64,000 nt of DNA from Muscardinus avellanarius (GCA_963383645.1 OY726572.1:67277738-67341737); one strand, 5' to 3'; counted from the stretch's first letter, positions 41,411 through 52,740 are shown. The notes: generated from the letters alone by a model not told the origin. Program-made: numbers and translations.

Positions 41411-41434
41411 CACATTTGCTATTTAAAATGATTT

Positions 41435-41660
41435 TACGCCTGGCACAGTGGCACACGCCTATAATCCCAGTACTTGGGAGGCTGGGACAGGAAGATCACA
41501 AGTTTGAGAATAGCCTGAACAAGTAGTAAAACTCTCATCAGCCTAGTGAGACTCTGCTTCAAAATAAAGATAGAATAGGGCTGGGGGTGTAGCTCAGAAC
41601 CAGAATGCCTCTGGGTTCGATTCCCAGTACCAAAATAACAAAATAAAATAAAAATAAAAT
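41435..41660 (+). mobile_element. Type 0/I SINE
   Basis: ACGCCTGGCACAGTGGC, GGGGTGTAGCTCAGAACC, GGGTTCGATTCCCAG. Confidence 0.9.
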
Positions 41661-41666
41661 GCTTTC

Positions 41667-41858
41667 AATAGCTGGACGTGATGGTGCATGTTTGTAATCC
41701 CAGGACTTGGGAAGCTGAGACAAGAAGTTCACAGGTTTGTGGCCAACCTCAGCAACTTAGGGAAACCCTATTTCAAAATAAAAAATAAAATAGGGCTGGG
41801 GGTGTAGCTCAGAGGTAGAATGTCCCTGAGTTCAATCCCCAGTACCACCAAAAAATGC
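41667..41858 (+). mobile_element. Type I SINE
   Basis: AATAGCTGGACGTGATGG, shortened centre, GGGGTGTAGCTCAGAGGTAG, GAGTTCAATCCCCAG. Confidence 0.9.
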
Positions 41859-42389
41859 TGTTAATAACCTATTTTTCTCTGGATTTTGACAGCTCTTCTC
41901 ATTTCCTTTTCATCTTAGTTTGCTACTCCAGTGCCAAAAGATTTTCAATACACAGCTCTTTCATACAAATGTCAGGGAACTCCTTTACCTCATCGGATAA
42001 AATTATTTGGCTAGTTCCATTATTTTCTCTTTCTTAAAACTGTGTTTCAAAAACCTGTCTTTCCTTAAACTCCATATAAAAATGTTTCATAGCATAAATT
42101 CACTCAGGCCCGATGACTTTTTATTCATTCATATCACTTAATAAGATCACATTTCATATTAACACCTTCAAAATTTTATTGCTTATTAGTACCAGAGTTG
42201 CCAGTTCACTCCCCAAATCATAATTGGTTACACTGAGATCGTTCTTGTTTGCTTACATATTTCACTGAACAATGTGTTTTTTGAAGTTCTGAACTATAGG
42301 AAGTAGAAGGGAGATACAAAGGCGAGCACTAATGTAAGGGGGAAAGCAAAGGCACAATTTGCAAAGGAGAAAAGCATGAGAAGCAAGTT
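41859..42389. other. Low-copy stretch
   Basis: No feature recognised; the + frame 41855-42037 lacks domain features. Confidence 0.45.
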
Positions 42390-42590
42390 TGACGCCTGGC
42401 CCAGTGGCACACACCTACGATCTCAGCAACTAGGGAGGCTGAGACAAGATCGAAAATTCAAGGCCAGCCTGGGCAACTTAGTGAGATCCTGTCTCAAAAG
42501 AAAATATATTTTTAAAAAAGGCTGGAGATATAGGTTTGATGTAAAGGGCTCCTGAGTTCAATCACCAGTTTAGACCAAAAAAAAAATTTT
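42390..42590 (+). mobile_element. Type 0 SINE, diverged
   Basis: GACGCCTGGCCCAGTGGC, GGCTGGAGATATAGG, GAGTTCAATCACCAG. Confidence 0.85.
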
Positions 42591-42757
42591 AAATTGGGAA
42601 TATTGAGAACAATGAGAAGGAAGCAGTTGGCTGGGAAACGCTACAAGATGTCAGTGCACCACTTATAATATCATAGTGCCAAAGACACAGCTGAGTCACA
42701 GAGCTTGTCATAGTCCAGGTCTATAAATACAAGTCAAAACCGAAAGCCTGGGTTCAA
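42591..42757. other. Low-copy spacer
   Basis: No feature recognised. Confidence 0.4.
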
Positions 42758-42945
42758 TTTTTTTTTTTTTTTAAGTGCTGGGGATTGAACTCTGAGGCAT
42801 TCTACCTCCAAGCTATACCCCCAGCCCTATTTTTTTTTTTTTTGAAACAGGATCTCACTAGGTTGATGAGAGTTTCACTACTTGCTGAGGCTCGAACCTG
42901 CAATCCTCCTGTCAGCCTCCCAAGTACTGGAGTTACAAGCATGCT
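42758..42945 (-). mobile_element. Type 0/I SINE, 5' end lost
   Basis: T14, GTGCTGGGGATTGAACTC, T13 linker, CAAGTACTGGAGTTACAAGC; the final left-half bases are missing. Confidence 0.88.
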
Positions 42946-43231
42946 TTTTAACCAAAGACCATTTAAAGCAAGAGATCCTATTATTTTAATTTTAATTCAA
43001 ATTATCATTTTGGGCAAATAGCCTTCATTATTTATCTAACATACAAAAGAACATTATATAGAGTTCTAAACACTGGAAGCATCTAAATAATCAAATGATA
43101 CAACCATTCCAAAACAATTTACCAAGCCACAGTAGTAAATGAAAATAAACTCACTACCAGGCAAAATGTGTGTTAATGGGATGATCTTCAAGAATGAATG
43201 GCAGACAGGGGTTTAGAGAGTCCTATTCCTC
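42946..43231. other. Low-copy stretch
   Basis: No feature recognised. Confidence 0.45.
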
Positions 43232-43438
43232 GCTGGGTGTGGTGGTACACACCTGTAATCCCACTACTTAGGAGGCTGAGACACCAGCCCTATTTTTTTT
43301 ATTCTTTATTTTGAAACAGGGTCTCACAGAGTTGCAAAGGGCCTCATTAAATAGCTAAGGCTGTCCTTGAGCCATGATCCTCCTGTCTCAGCCTCCCAAA
43401 TGCTGGGATTACAAGCATGCGACACCACGCCCGGCTGT
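43232..43438. mobile_element. Head-to-head SINE chimera (+ fragment joined to minus fragment)
   Basis: 43232-43284 is a + left-half start (GCTGGGTGTGGTGGTAC to AGGAGGCTGAGAC). The next base begins a minus-strand copy inside its right half (CAGCCCTATTTTTT) running to CGACACCACGCCCGGC (43285-43438). The outer ends form an inverted repeat of about 45 bases. Confidence 0.85.
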
Positions 43439-43768
43439 ATTTTAAAGCTTTAAATTAGAGGTATATAAATGTAGATCACAACTTTAAATTTGTTTTATCA
43501 GCCATTTGCTCTTCGGAGTTAACATATCTCAATTTTTAAAAATTTTAACTACGACAAGATAGATTCAAGACATTCCAGGTAAATAGCCTATTTAATAAGA
43601 CATAAATTTTCCACCCAGTATGTTTTCTATGTTAAATGGCTTAAAGTAGAATGTCTATAATTAAGTTCTTAGTTGGCAGTGTCCCCAGTGGGTGGGTTAG
43701 CTTTCTTAACCTTCAAATTTAAGACTGTCCCAAACAAAATTATTGTACCCTTTATTTCTTTCTTCTTT
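43439..43768. other. Low-copy stretch
   Basis: No feature recognised. Confidence 0.45.
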
Positions 43769-43992
43769 ATTTTATTTTATTTTATTTATTTATTCTTGGT
43801 GCTGGGGATTGAAACCAGGGGTATTCTACCTCTGAGCTTTACTCCTAGCCCTATTTTATTTAGCTTGAAACAGGGTCTCGCTAAGTTGCTAGGGGCCTCA
43901 CTAAATTGCTGAGGCTGGCCAAGAACATGCAATCCTCCTGTCTCAGCTTCCAAAGAACTAGTATTACAGATGTGCTATCACCACACCCAGCT
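43769..43992 (-). mobile_element. Type I SINE with (TTTTA)n tail
   Basis: TTATT-rich tail, GGTGCTGGGGATTGAAACC, TTTAGCTTGAAACAGGG, CACCACACCCAGCTG. Confidence 0.9.
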
Positions 43993-44136
43993 GTAGCTTT
44001 TACTTGTGTTAGAAAACACCCCAAATTATTTCTAGAGAGACTCTTGGCACTATCACTGATACTCTCCCACTCTACTTTTTTGAAGATATAATGTAGTCTA
44101 TTCAGGTTCTTCTTCCATAAGAAGATACATTCATTC

Positions 44137-44367
44137 TAGCCAGGTGTGGTGGTGCACACCAGTAATCCCAGTACTTCAAGGTTGAGACAGGAGGATTGGA
44201 GGTTTAAGTCTAGCCTTAGCAAATTACCTAGACTCTCAGCAACCTAGGGAGACTCTGTTTTAAAATGAAAAGGACTGAGGGTGTAGCCTGGGGTCAAATG
44301 CCCCTGGGTTCAATCCCCAGTACCTCAAATACACCCACACACAGGTACACACGCACACACACACACA
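44137..44367 (+). mobile_element. Type 0 SINE with CA-rich tail
   Basis: TAGCCAGGTGTGGTGGTGC, GGACTGAGGGTGTAGCC, CTGGGTTCAATCCCCAG, CA run 44332-44367. Confidence 0.9.
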
Positions 44368-44699
44368 ATTAATTTTACTCACAGCTATGTTACTTTTAAA
44401 GTATATATTGCTCTACACACAGAACAAGAACACAGCAATGTATCATACTCAGAAAAAGGACAAAAAACACAAAACTTTGAACCCACTGAAACTCAATACA
44501 TAGCAAAACAATTAACCACTAAAAGTTGTACTTATGAAGAATTAACTAATCTATGTACAGTGTATACCTTCTTCCAGATCAGAAATTATGCCCTCCTTGC
44601 TTCCTAACTATTCCAACAGATACCATACCACTACATAACAAAAATAGTTTTATCCTTCTTCCCCACAGCCATGGAGGACACTAAAGAAATAACCTAGTA
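44368..44699. other. Low-copy stretch
   Basis: No feature recognised. Confidence 0.45.
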
Positions 44700-45125
44700 G
44701 AGCCAGGCTTGTTGGCACGTACCTAGAATACCGGTACTTGGAGGCTAAAACAGGAGGACTGCAGGTTTAAGGCTAGCCTTAGCAATTTAATGAGGCTCTG
44801 AGCAACCTTGTTTCAAAATAAAAAAATAAACCGGGCGTGGTGGCACACGTTTGTAATCCCAGCATTCAGGAGGCTGAGACCTGGAGGATCGCAGTTCGCA
44901 GACAGCCTCAGCTACTTAGTGAGGCCCTCTGCGACTCAGTGAGACCCGGTTTCAAAATAAAGAATAAAAAATAGGGCAGGGGGTGTAGCTCAGAGGTAGA
45001 ATGCCCCTGGGTTCCATCCCCAGACCCTCAAAAAAAAATAATAAAATAAAATATGGCTGAGGGTGTAGCTCAGAGGTAGAACACTTCATAGGTCAATCCT
45101 CAGTATTACCAAAAAAAAAAAAAGG
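44700..45125 (+). mobile_element. Nested SINE pair
   Basis: Outer type 0 copy: left 44700-44828, right 45053-45125 (GGCTGAGGGTGTAGC). Inner type I copy: 44830-45051 (CCGGGCGTGGTGGCAC), inserted in the A-rich linker. Confidence 0.92.
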
Positions 45126-45432
45126 GAAAGAAAAAACTTATTAGTCACTCAGGTCTCAAGTTTAAGGCTCAGCTCTGTGTATGTAACTAATTCCTCCCCT
45201 CACTGTTTTTGCTATTCCCTCCCAAGCAAACTTCAAATGTCATCGCTCAGCATCTCAACTCAACACATTTCATTGCAAGTGACTCACTAATTTGCTTACA
45301 GACAGAAGCTGACTTATGATATATGATTAAATCAATTATTATGTCAGTAGCCAAAAATTAAAACTTCAGAGATATAAAGAATCCAAATATCATTTTTCTC
45401 AATGACCCAATCAATATTCATACATATCATAT
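45126..45432. other. Low-copy stretch
   Basis: No feature recognised. Confidence 0.45.
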
Positions 45433-45444
45433 TCCAAACTAAAG

Positions 45445-45654
45445 GTTTTTTCTTTGTTTTTTTTTTCAGTAGTAAGAATTGAACCCGGAGGCATTATACT
45501 TCCGAGCTACACCCCTAGACCTATTTTTTATTTTGAAACAAGGTCTAAGTTGTGGAAGTCCTTACTAAGTAGCTGAGGCTGGCCTCAAACCTGTGATCCT
45601 TCTGTCTCAGCCTCCCAAGTACTAGGATTACAGGCATGTGCCACCACACCCAGC
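45445..45654 (-). mobile_element. Type I SINE
   Basis: TSD TCCAAACTAAAG at 45433-45444 and 45655-45666. CAGTAGTAAGAATTGAACCC, CACCCCTAGACC, CCACCACACCCAGC. Confidence 0.93.
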
Positions 45655-45821
45655 TCCAAACTAAAGTTCTGTGATAAAGGTCATCCAAAATTGTAAATCA
45701 CACTAAATAATAGTTTTTGTCAATAATTCTTATAACTAATACATAAACTAACAGTGCTGATGCTAAAAAGTATGTAAACATGGATACATATCATAATTTT
45801 TTAAATTATCAAAATGTTGTT

Positions 45822-45955
45822 ATCAGGGCAGGTGTGGTGGTGCATGCTGTAATCCCAGCACTTGGGAGGCTGAGACCAGAGGATGGCATGTTGGCGTAGC
45901 TTGGAGGTAGACTGCCTCTGGATTCAATCTCCAGTACCATAAAAAAAAAAAAAGT
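45822..45955 (+). mobile_element. SINE with large central deletion
   Basis: CAGGGCAGGTGTGGTGG, then GAGGATGGCATGTTGGCGTAGC joins left and right halves without the linker. Confidence 0.88.
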
Positions 45956-45959
45956 TGAC

Positions 45960-46408
45960 ACCCAGCTCAGTATAGTGGCACACACCTGTAATCCTAGAGT
46001 GTGGGAGGGTAAGACGGGAGGATCTCAAGTTCAAGGACTGCCTCAACAACTTAGAAAGGCCCTCAATCACTTAGTGAGAATCTAAGCCACTTAGTGAGAT
46101 CCTGTTTTAAAATAAAAATAAGAGCTGGGCATGTTGGCACAAACTTGTAATCCCAGCATTTGGGAGGCTAAGACAGGTGGATTGCAGTTCTCAGATAGCC
46201 TCAGCTACTTAGTGAGGCCCTTTGCAACTCAGTGGGACCCTGTTTCAAAATAAAGAATAGGGCTGGAGGTGTAGCTCGGAGGTAGAATGCCCCTGGGTTC
46301 TACCCCCAGGACCACAAAAAATAAAGAAAAAATAACAATAAAATAGGACTGGGGTATATATCTATAAAATGTCCCTGGGTTCTATCCTCAGTACCAAAAA
46401 CAATAAAA
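45960..46408 (+). mobile_element. Nested SINE pair
   Basis: Outer type 0 copy: left 45960-46119, right 46340-46400 (AGGACTGGGGTATATATC). Its left half has a duplicated ACTTAGTGAGA segment. Inner type I copy: 46122-46335. Confidence 0.9.
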
Positions 46409-46409
46409 A

Positions 46410-46615
46410 CATCTGAGTATGGTAGCGCACACTTGCAATCCCAGTACCTGGGAGGCTGAGACAGAAGAATCACAGGTTCATAGTCAGCCTCAGCAACTTG
46501 GTGAGGTTCTCCACAACTTAGTGAGACCTTTTTCCAAATGAAAAATAAAATGAGGCTGGGGGTGTAGCTCAGAGGCAGAATGACCCTGGGTTCAATCCCT
46601 AGTACAAGAACAACA
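46410..46615 (+). mobile_element. Type 0 SINE
   Basis: TCTGAGTATGGTAGCGC, GGCTGGGGGTGTAGC, CTGGGTTCAATCCCTAG. Confidence 0.9.
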
Positions 46616-46759
46616 AAACCAAAAATGTTGATGTCCCCTGGTTTTCTAAGAATTGTATTTGTGTATGAAGCAGCATGGCCTAAAGGTATCACTGTACTCA
46701 CCAATAAAATCTCCTGATTTCAAATTGTCATAGCGTACTGATACAAAATTTGTATGAAT

Positions 46760-46977
46760 TTTGTGTGTGTGTCTGTGTATGGTACTGGGGATGGAACCCA
46801 GAGGCATTCTACCTCTGAGCTACACTCCCAGCCCTACTTTTTATTATTTTGAAACAGGGTCTCACTAAGTTGCAGAGGGCCTCACTAAGTTGCTGAGGCT
46901 GGTGGGAAAACCTACGATCCTCCTGTCTCAGCCTCCCAAGTACTGGGACTGCAAGTGTGCACCACCACGCCCAGCCT
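46760..46977 (-). mobile_element. Type I SINE with short TG tail
   Basis: TATGGTACTGGGGATGG, CTACACTCCCAGCCC, CCACCACGCCCAGCC. Confidence 0.92.
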
Positions 46978-47224
46978 GATTAATTATTTAATCCCTCTGT
47001 TTATTCATGTCCCTTCATGACGGAAAACAATGAAGGAACACATCTGAAGCTTTCATTGCTTAAAAAATAAAGCCTTTCTTTAACAACTGCAACGAATTTC
47101 AACTTGTGTACTAATGATGCGCTTAAGCAAAACATAACCATCAAAGGTTTTTTACTAGTGCTGCAAAATGTCAAAAAGAAAAATTCCAACCTTATAGAAA
47201 AATATGCAAAGGACGTGAACTGAC

Positions 47225-47225
<1 letters not shown>

Positions 47226-47267
<42 letters not shown>

Positions 47268-47268
47268 C
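47226..47268 (+). repeat. (CA)n microsatellite
   Basis: About 21 CA units not attached to a SINE tail. Confidence 0.95.
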
Positions 47269-47346
47269 CCTTGAGCATATGAAGGAAGAGATGCTCAGTG
47301 TCACTCATAATAAGAAAAGTCCACATTAAAAATACACCGATTTTGA

Positions 47347-47556
47347 GCAGGGCGTGGTAGCACACACTTATAATTCCAGTACTTAAGAGGCTGAGATAGG
47401 AGGATCACAGGTTCAAAGCCAGGCTTAGCAACTTAGTGAGGTTCTCAACAACCTAGCAAGACCTTATTTCCAAATAAGAAATAAAATTGGGCTGCAGATG
47501 TAGCTTGGAGATAGAATACCTCTGGTTTCCATCCCTAGTACCACAAAAAAAAAAGT
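47347..47556 (+). mobile_element. Type 0 SINE
   Basis: GCAGGGCGTGGTAGCAC, GGCTGCAGATGTAGC, GTTTCCATCCCTAG; AAATACACC on both sides. Confidence 0.9.
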
Positions 47557-47836
47557 AAATACACCAAATTGTTATTTATCATTTGCCATACCCGCGGGGG
47601 GGGGGGACTTTGTGTTGTTGAAGAAGCTATGAGAGAACTTTGTTGAAAAAGCCATGAAGAAATGTGTAATCTCACAGACTGCACAACCTCTAGAGTGGGA
47701 ACACAACCTCCACACTGGGTAACACCTATTAAGTAACAGATTACTGAGCAATTCCACTTCCAGTAGTCTATCCATGGATAAAGTGTGAAATGTATAATAA
47801 GAAATGACAAATATTCAAAGCTACTCATTGCTAAAA

Positions 47837-48175
47837 GCCCGGCATGGTGGCGCACACTTGTAATCCCAGTACTTGGGAGGCTAAGATAGGAGGATTGCGG
47901 TTCGCAGACAGCCTCAGCTACTTAGTGATGCCCTCTGCAACTCAGTGAGACTCTGTTTCAAAATAAAGAATAAAATAGGACTGGCGGTGTAGCTCAGAGG
48001 TAGAATGCCCCTGGGTTCCATCCCTAGACCCGCAAAAAAAAAGGGAGGAAAAAAAAGGATAACTTCGGCAAGTAATCGAGACCCTGTTTCAAAATAAAAA
48101 ATAAAAAGGGCTGGAGTGAAGCTCAGAGGTAGACTCTCCTTAGGTTCAATCCCCAGCACAAAAAAAAAAAATCTA
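47837..48175 (+). mobile_element. Type I SINE followed by a 5'-truncated SINE
   Basis: First copy 47837-48048 (AAGCCCGGCATGGTGGCGC, GGACTGGCGGTGTAGC). Second 48059-48170 starts at ACTTCGGCAAGTAATCGAG and has GGCTGGAGTGAAGC. Confidence 0.9.
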
Positions 48176-48179
48176 AGCT

Positions 48180-48840
48180 GCAAAGCTATGTCTATAGTAT
48201 ACTATTTAGCTTATAAAAAAGGGAGAAACTAAGATTATATGTGCATCTCTTTGCATAAAAAAGCAACAGAAGACCAAAGAACTAGAGTACTATATGTATA
48301 ACCATGTTCACAGCAAAACAGTTCACAATTAGCCAAACTATGGAACCAACCTAGTTGTCTGTCAACAGATGAATGCATTACGAAATTATGGAAAATACAC
48401 ACAATTCTACTCAGCAATAAAGAAAAATAAAATTATATCATTTGCAAGAAAATGGAAGGACCTGGAGGACACTATGATAAGTGAGATTAGCCAATTACAG
48501 AGTAAAGGGTCATATGTTTTCTTTAATATGTGCAAGATAGGGAGTAACTGGGATACAAGAGAGACTCCAGATGATGAGGAAAAACCTCAGGGGAGCCAGG
48601 GAGGAGATATAAGGGTAAGGATGGAGGAAGACTGAGGTGCATACATAGAAATACTATCATAGACTACGTGTATACATGTAAATATATACCAACATCAATC
48701 TGGGCACTCCATACTGGGAGGGAGGGTAGTCAGGGGGCACCAAGAGCATATGCATGCATGTTACTGTCAACATGATTTACATTACGATGTGAGACTATAA
48801 TGCACCGATAAAAGCACACACAAAAAGAAACACTAAAAAA
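48180..48840 (+). mobile_element. L1 3' end (ORF2 end + 3'UTR), comparatively young family
   Basis: GTTCACAGCAAAACAGTTCAC, read as TTCACAGCAAAACAG, ACTCAGCAATAAAGAAAAAT, ATTTGCAAGAAAATGGAAGG and GTGAGATTAGCCAATTACAG are ORF2-end/3'UTR. The 3' terminus is GACTATAATGCACCGATAAAAG plus A-rich DNA, read here as TATAATGCACCGATAAAAG. The frame 48369-48635 is not a functional protein. Confidence 0.85.
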
Positions 48841-49519
48841 AAAAAAGCAACAGAAGAATAAACAGCAAACCAATGAGAAATGGAGGGAATGAGACAAATC
48901 CTTCCCATTTTTTAAATAAAATATTTCAAATCCAGGCAAGGAATAATTTACCTCTATCATTTTTTTTTAATTTTCAAAGTTATGTAGGTAAGATTTCTAG
49001 ATCTGGCTATTAGCACTATATATTTGATTTGATAACTAAATAAACTCTTACAATTCAGTACAGAAATAACTGCCACATGCCACACTCATTTAATTTCTCT
49101 CTCTGGCTACTTATTTTTCTGTGATTTGTATCTAGTCAATCAATAAAACATCAGAATAATCTTCCTTTGGAAGCAATTCAAGAATTTTTTTTTACTTTAA
49201 ACAAATAAAATCATACAAAAAGCCCATGGCTGATGGACATAAACAGCATTCACTTATTAGCTATAAGAGGAATTTATCTGTTTTCTCACCTTTCCAATGA
49301 CAACTCAATGAGGATATATTTTCAAAACTAATTGCTCTTTTTTGCCAAACCACCAAATTTATTCTATTTCCTACTGTAATGAAACTGAAGGATGGCAGGC
49401 TATAGAGGCTGATTATTTGATATTACGCTTTTGACTGCTGAAGAGAAAGAAGAATTATGCAATTGCATATAATTAAAACACTAGGTGCTTCTGACATGCT
49501 AGGGCTCACAATAAAATTT
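48841..49519. other. Low-copy stretch
   Basis: AT-rich; no SINE or LINE recognised. Confidence 0.45.
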
Positions 49520-49741
49520 GGGGGAGTTTTTGGTTTCAGTTTTTGCCATGCTAAGTCTGGAACCCAGAGCCTTACGAGGCAACTCTTTATCACTGTTTAT
49601 CAACTCTTTATCACAGCCCTTTTTATTTTTATTTTGAAACAGTCTCACTGAGTTGCCCTGGCTGGTCTTGAACTGGTACTACTCCTGCCTCCAGCTTCCC
49701 AAGGAGCTGGGAATACAAGTGCATACCACCACACCTGGCTT
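49520..49741 (-). mobile_element. Type 0 SINE with internal duplication
   Basis: Right half carries CAACTCTTTATCAC twice (49579 and 49600). TTATTTTGAAACAGTC linker, CACCACACCTGGCTT end. Confidence 0.85.
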
Positions 49742-49819
49742 AAAAAGCTCATCATATTTTTGAAGACAGTTAATCAGCAAATTAGTTTCTTCCCAGATAA
49801 TTAATAGTTGGCATACAAT

Positions 49820-49950
49820 TTTTTTTATCCCGTTCAACAAATATTTACTGAGCCACAACCATATGCCTGGAACTCTTTAGGTTTCCAGGATACAGCAGCA
49901 AACAGAAACAAAATCCATTTTATCCTAGAATATACAATCTAGTGGAGAAG
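49820..49950. mobile_element. Ancient L2/MIR-class fragment
   Basis: TTCAACAAATATTTACTGAGC, read as CAACAAATATTTACTGAGC, then CCAGGATACAGCAGC and ACAATCTAGTGGAG. Family not resolved. Confidence 0.5.
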
Positions 49951-49969
49951 ATGATTCAAAACTAGATAT

Positions 49970-50164
49970 GAGCTGGGCGTGGTGGCACATGCCTGTAATC
50001 CCAGGATTTGGGAGGCTGAAACAGCAGGATCACCGGCTTGATCACAGCCTTAGCAACTTAGTAAAAGTCCCAGAAACATAGCAAGACCCTGTTTCAAATC
50101 AGAAAAAGAAAAAGGGCTGGGACTATAGCTTGGAGGTAGAAGTCCCAGAGGTTCCATCCCCAGT

Positions 50165-50214
<50 letters not shown>
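49970..50214 (+). mobile_element. Type 0 SINE with (CA)n tail
   Basis: GAGCTGGGCGTGGTGGC, GGCTGGGACTATAGC, GAGGTTCCATCCCCAG, about 22 CA units (50168-50213). Confidence 0.92.
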
Positions 50215-50216
<2 letters not shown>

Positions 50217-50274
50217 ATATATCACACAGTAATAAGTGATATTAAAAAAATAGAACTCCTACTTGTTCCCTATT

Positions 50275-51085
50275 CCAATAAATAACACCACCATCCATCT
50301 GGTTACTTAAACCAAGAGCCTTAGAATCACCTTTGATTCTTTCTTTAATCCCCATGACTAATCTATCATCTTGCCTCTACCTTCAAAATATATTCTCAAT
50401 TCAAGTACTTCTTCACTCTTCCTCCTCATTCCCTGCCACACCACCCCTTGCCTCTTATCGGTGCAAGCATCCCTAGGGGGCCTCTCCGTTCTCTCTGACT
50501 TGGATCATCTCCATGCAGCACCAGAACGTTCCTTCCTCGGCCTCAGTGCCAGCATGTCACTTTCCTGTTCCATACTTCACTATAATACCAGCTCACCAGG
50601 TGCTGTGTGCATGTATGTCCCTATCACTCTGAACTACCTTATGATGTGAGACTCAACGCACCAATAGAAGTATATTTAAAAACATAAAAACGAAAAATAA
50701 AATCTCTTCCTTAGTCTACATGATGTCAACCCCAACTCCTCCCCAGCGTCACCTCCTGCCACTGCCCTCCTCCTGAGCCTTGGCACTTACCTTGCTCTTT
50801 CTAGGGAAGGTTCTTCCCCAGAAAGCTGTGTAGCCTTTTCCAGAATGGCTTTCCTAACCACCTACTGGAGAGCAACATCCCTGGCACTGGTGACAGTCAT
50901 CACTGTCTTGTATCTATTTATTGCTTTATTCTGAGCATCCCATAAACTCCATAAAAAGTAAACTTCTTAAAGGTAGGGCTTGTCTATTTTGTTCCCCGCT
51001 GTATTCCAGAGCCTGGAAGAGGATGTGGCACACAGATGTTGCTCAATAAATACCTAAATAAGTGAATGTGTGAATGAGTAAATTA
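50275..51085 (+). mobile_element. L2 LINE 3' fragment with inserted L1 tail
   Basis: CTGGTTACTTAAACCAAGAGC, read as GGTTACTTAAACCAAGAGC, CACCTTTGATTCTTTCTTT, CTCCCCAGCGTCACC, AACTTCTTAAAGGTAGGGC and TGCTCAATAAATACCTAAAT follow L2. The + frame 50371-50649 is fossil L2, not a gene. Confidence 0.75.
50590..50700 (+). mobile_element. Very short L1 3'-end insertion
   Basis: CACCAGGTGCTGTGTGCATG matches the L1 at 12690-12912. It ends TGATGTGAGACTC then CGCACCAATAGAAGTATA plus A-rich DNA. About 110 bp, heavily 5'-truncated. Confidence 0.7.
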
Positions 51086-51266
51086 GTTCATGAATAAAGC
51101 CTCTAAAGTGACATGACTATATAACAAGGTATGAAACTGCATGTAACATGTTAACTGAAAAAGCAAGGCACACATTATACTCATGTAATAGTTACTGTGA
51201 CAAAAAATCTACATGGAAAAAGTTAAAAGAAAATATACAAATATAAGAATTAAGCTAATCGTCTTG

Positions 51267-51277
<11 letters not shown>
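51086..51277. other. Low-copy spacer
   Basis: No feature recognised. Confidence 0.4.

Positions 51278-51320
<43 letters not shown>
51278..51320. repeat. (TA)n microsatellite
   Basis: About 20 TA units. Confidence 0.97.
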
Positions 51321-51404
51321 TGAAATACCACACTGTATCCCATAAGTATGTACAATTACTGTGTGTAATTTAAAAATAAAAGTAACATTGAACAGCTGAA
51401 GAAA
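51321..51404 (+). mobile_element. L1-like 3' terminus
   Basis: CCACACTGTATCCCATAAG, TATGTACAATTACTGTGTG, then AAAAATAAAAG. Confidence 0.6.
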
Positions 51405-51810
51405 AAAAAGAGTTGGGAGCGGGGGCACCTTTGGGAACCTGTGATCCCAGTAACTAAGGAGTCTGAATCAGGAGGATAACAAATGCTAGATCAGCCTGAG
51501 CAACTTACTGAGACATTGTCTCAAAATAAAAAATAAAATTGAATAAAAACGGCTGGGAATATAGTTCAAGGTAAAGACCCTGTTTCCAAATAAGAAATAA
51601 AAATCGGGCTGGGGTGTAACTTAAAGGTAGAATGCCTCTGAATTCAACCCCCAGTACCATAAAAATGAAAGAAAAGCAAGAAAAGAAAAAGAAAAGAAAG
51701 AAAGAAAAGAAAAGAAAGAGTGGGTGGGTCTGGGGTACAATATAAGGATCAGAGGTAGAATGATCCTGGGTTCAATCCCCAGCACTACAAAAAATTTAAA
51801 AAATAAATAA
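51405..51810 (+). mobile_element. Cluster of three broken SINEs
   Basis: 51408-51573 (GTTGGGAGCGGGGGCACC to GGCTGGGAATATAGTTC), 51574-51668 (starts TAAAGACCCTGTTTCC, GGGCTGGGGTGTAACTT), an AAAG-rich tail (51665-51720), then 51725-51800 right half only (GGTCTGGGGTACAATATAAGG, ends CAATCCCCAGCAC). Probably a nest whose inner copy lost its left half. Confidence 0.8.
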
Positions 51811-51913
51811 AAATGAACAAAGAATGACTAGACATCTTTCCAAAGAGGATAAATGAGAAATAACTGCATGAAAACAATAGCTATTAGACAAAAGCAACTA
51901 AAAACTACAATGA

Positions 51914-52128
51914 AAGCCTAGAGTGGTGTCACACTCTTATAATCCTAGTACTTGAGGGCTGAGATAGGAGGATCACAGGCAGGTTCATGACCAGCCTCAG
52001 CTACTTACTGAGGCCCTCTGAAAATTAGTGAGACCCTGTTTCAAAATAAAGGATTAAAAAATAGGGCTGGGAATGTAGCTCAGAAGTAGAATGCCCCTGG
52101 GTCCCATCCCAGGTACCAAAAAAAAAAA
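51914..52128 (+). mobile_element. Type I SINE in L1
   Basis: TSD AAAACTA(C/T)AATGA at 51901-51913 and 52129-52141. AAGCCTAGAGTGGTGTC, GGCTGGGAATGTAGC. Confidence 0.92.
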
Positions 52129-52308
52129 AAAACTATAATGAGATATAACTTCACATTCAGTAGGATGACTAAAATAAGTGCTGACAGAGATATGAAAAAC
52201 TAGAAAACTCATACATTGCTAGGGAATGTAAAGTAGTACAGATTCTTGGAATGTAAAGTAGTACAGATTCTTTGAAAACCGGTCTGGTGGTTCCTCAAAA
52301 TGTTAAAC

Positions 52309-52490
52309 TGCTAAGTGTGGTGGTGCACACTCGTAATCCCAGTACTTAGGAGACTGAGATAGGAGGATCATGTGTTCAGGGCCAACCTCTGCAACTTAGT
52401 GACACTGTATAAAAATAAAAAATAAAATAGGGCTGAGGATATAGCTTAGAGGTAGAATGCCCCTGGCTGGGTTCAATCCCCAGTACCACA

Positions 52491-52531
<41 letters not shown>
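52309..52531 (+). mobile_element. Type 0 SINE with (CA)n tail in L1
   Basis: TSD AAATGTTAAAC at 52298-52308 and 52532-52542. Right half with duplicated CTGG; about 20 CA units. Confidence 0.93.
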
Positions 52532-52534
<3 letters not shown>

Positions 52535-52545
52535 TGTTAAACATA

Positions 52546-52740
52546 AACTCTGTGTGGTGAGACCTGTAATCCCAGTACTTGGGAGGCTGAGACAAGAGAA
52601 TTACAGATTCAAGGCCAGCCTCAGCAGCTTAGTGAGGCTCTGTTTCAAAATATAAAATAAACAAAGCTTGTGGTATAGCTTAGAGGTAGAATGCCCCTGA
52701 GTTCGATCCCCAGTACCACACACACACACAAAAAAAAAAG
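52546..52740 (+). mobile_element. Type 0 SINE in L1
   Basis: AACTCTGTGTGGTGAG, GCTTGTGGTATAGC, GAGTTCGATCCCCAG, short CA then A tail. Confidence 0.9.

Larger units (their letters stand above)
47150..47836 (+). mobile_element. Old L1 (ME-type) ORF2-end/3' fragment with SINE and (CA)n
   Basis: GAAGAGATGCTCAGTGTCACTC, read as GAGATGCTCAGTGTCACTC, then TAATAAGAAAAGTCCAC and GAGCAATTCCACTTCCAG, GTCTATCCATGGATAAAG. A (CA)n run (47226-47268) and the SINE 47347-47556 interrupt it. Confidence 0.55.
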
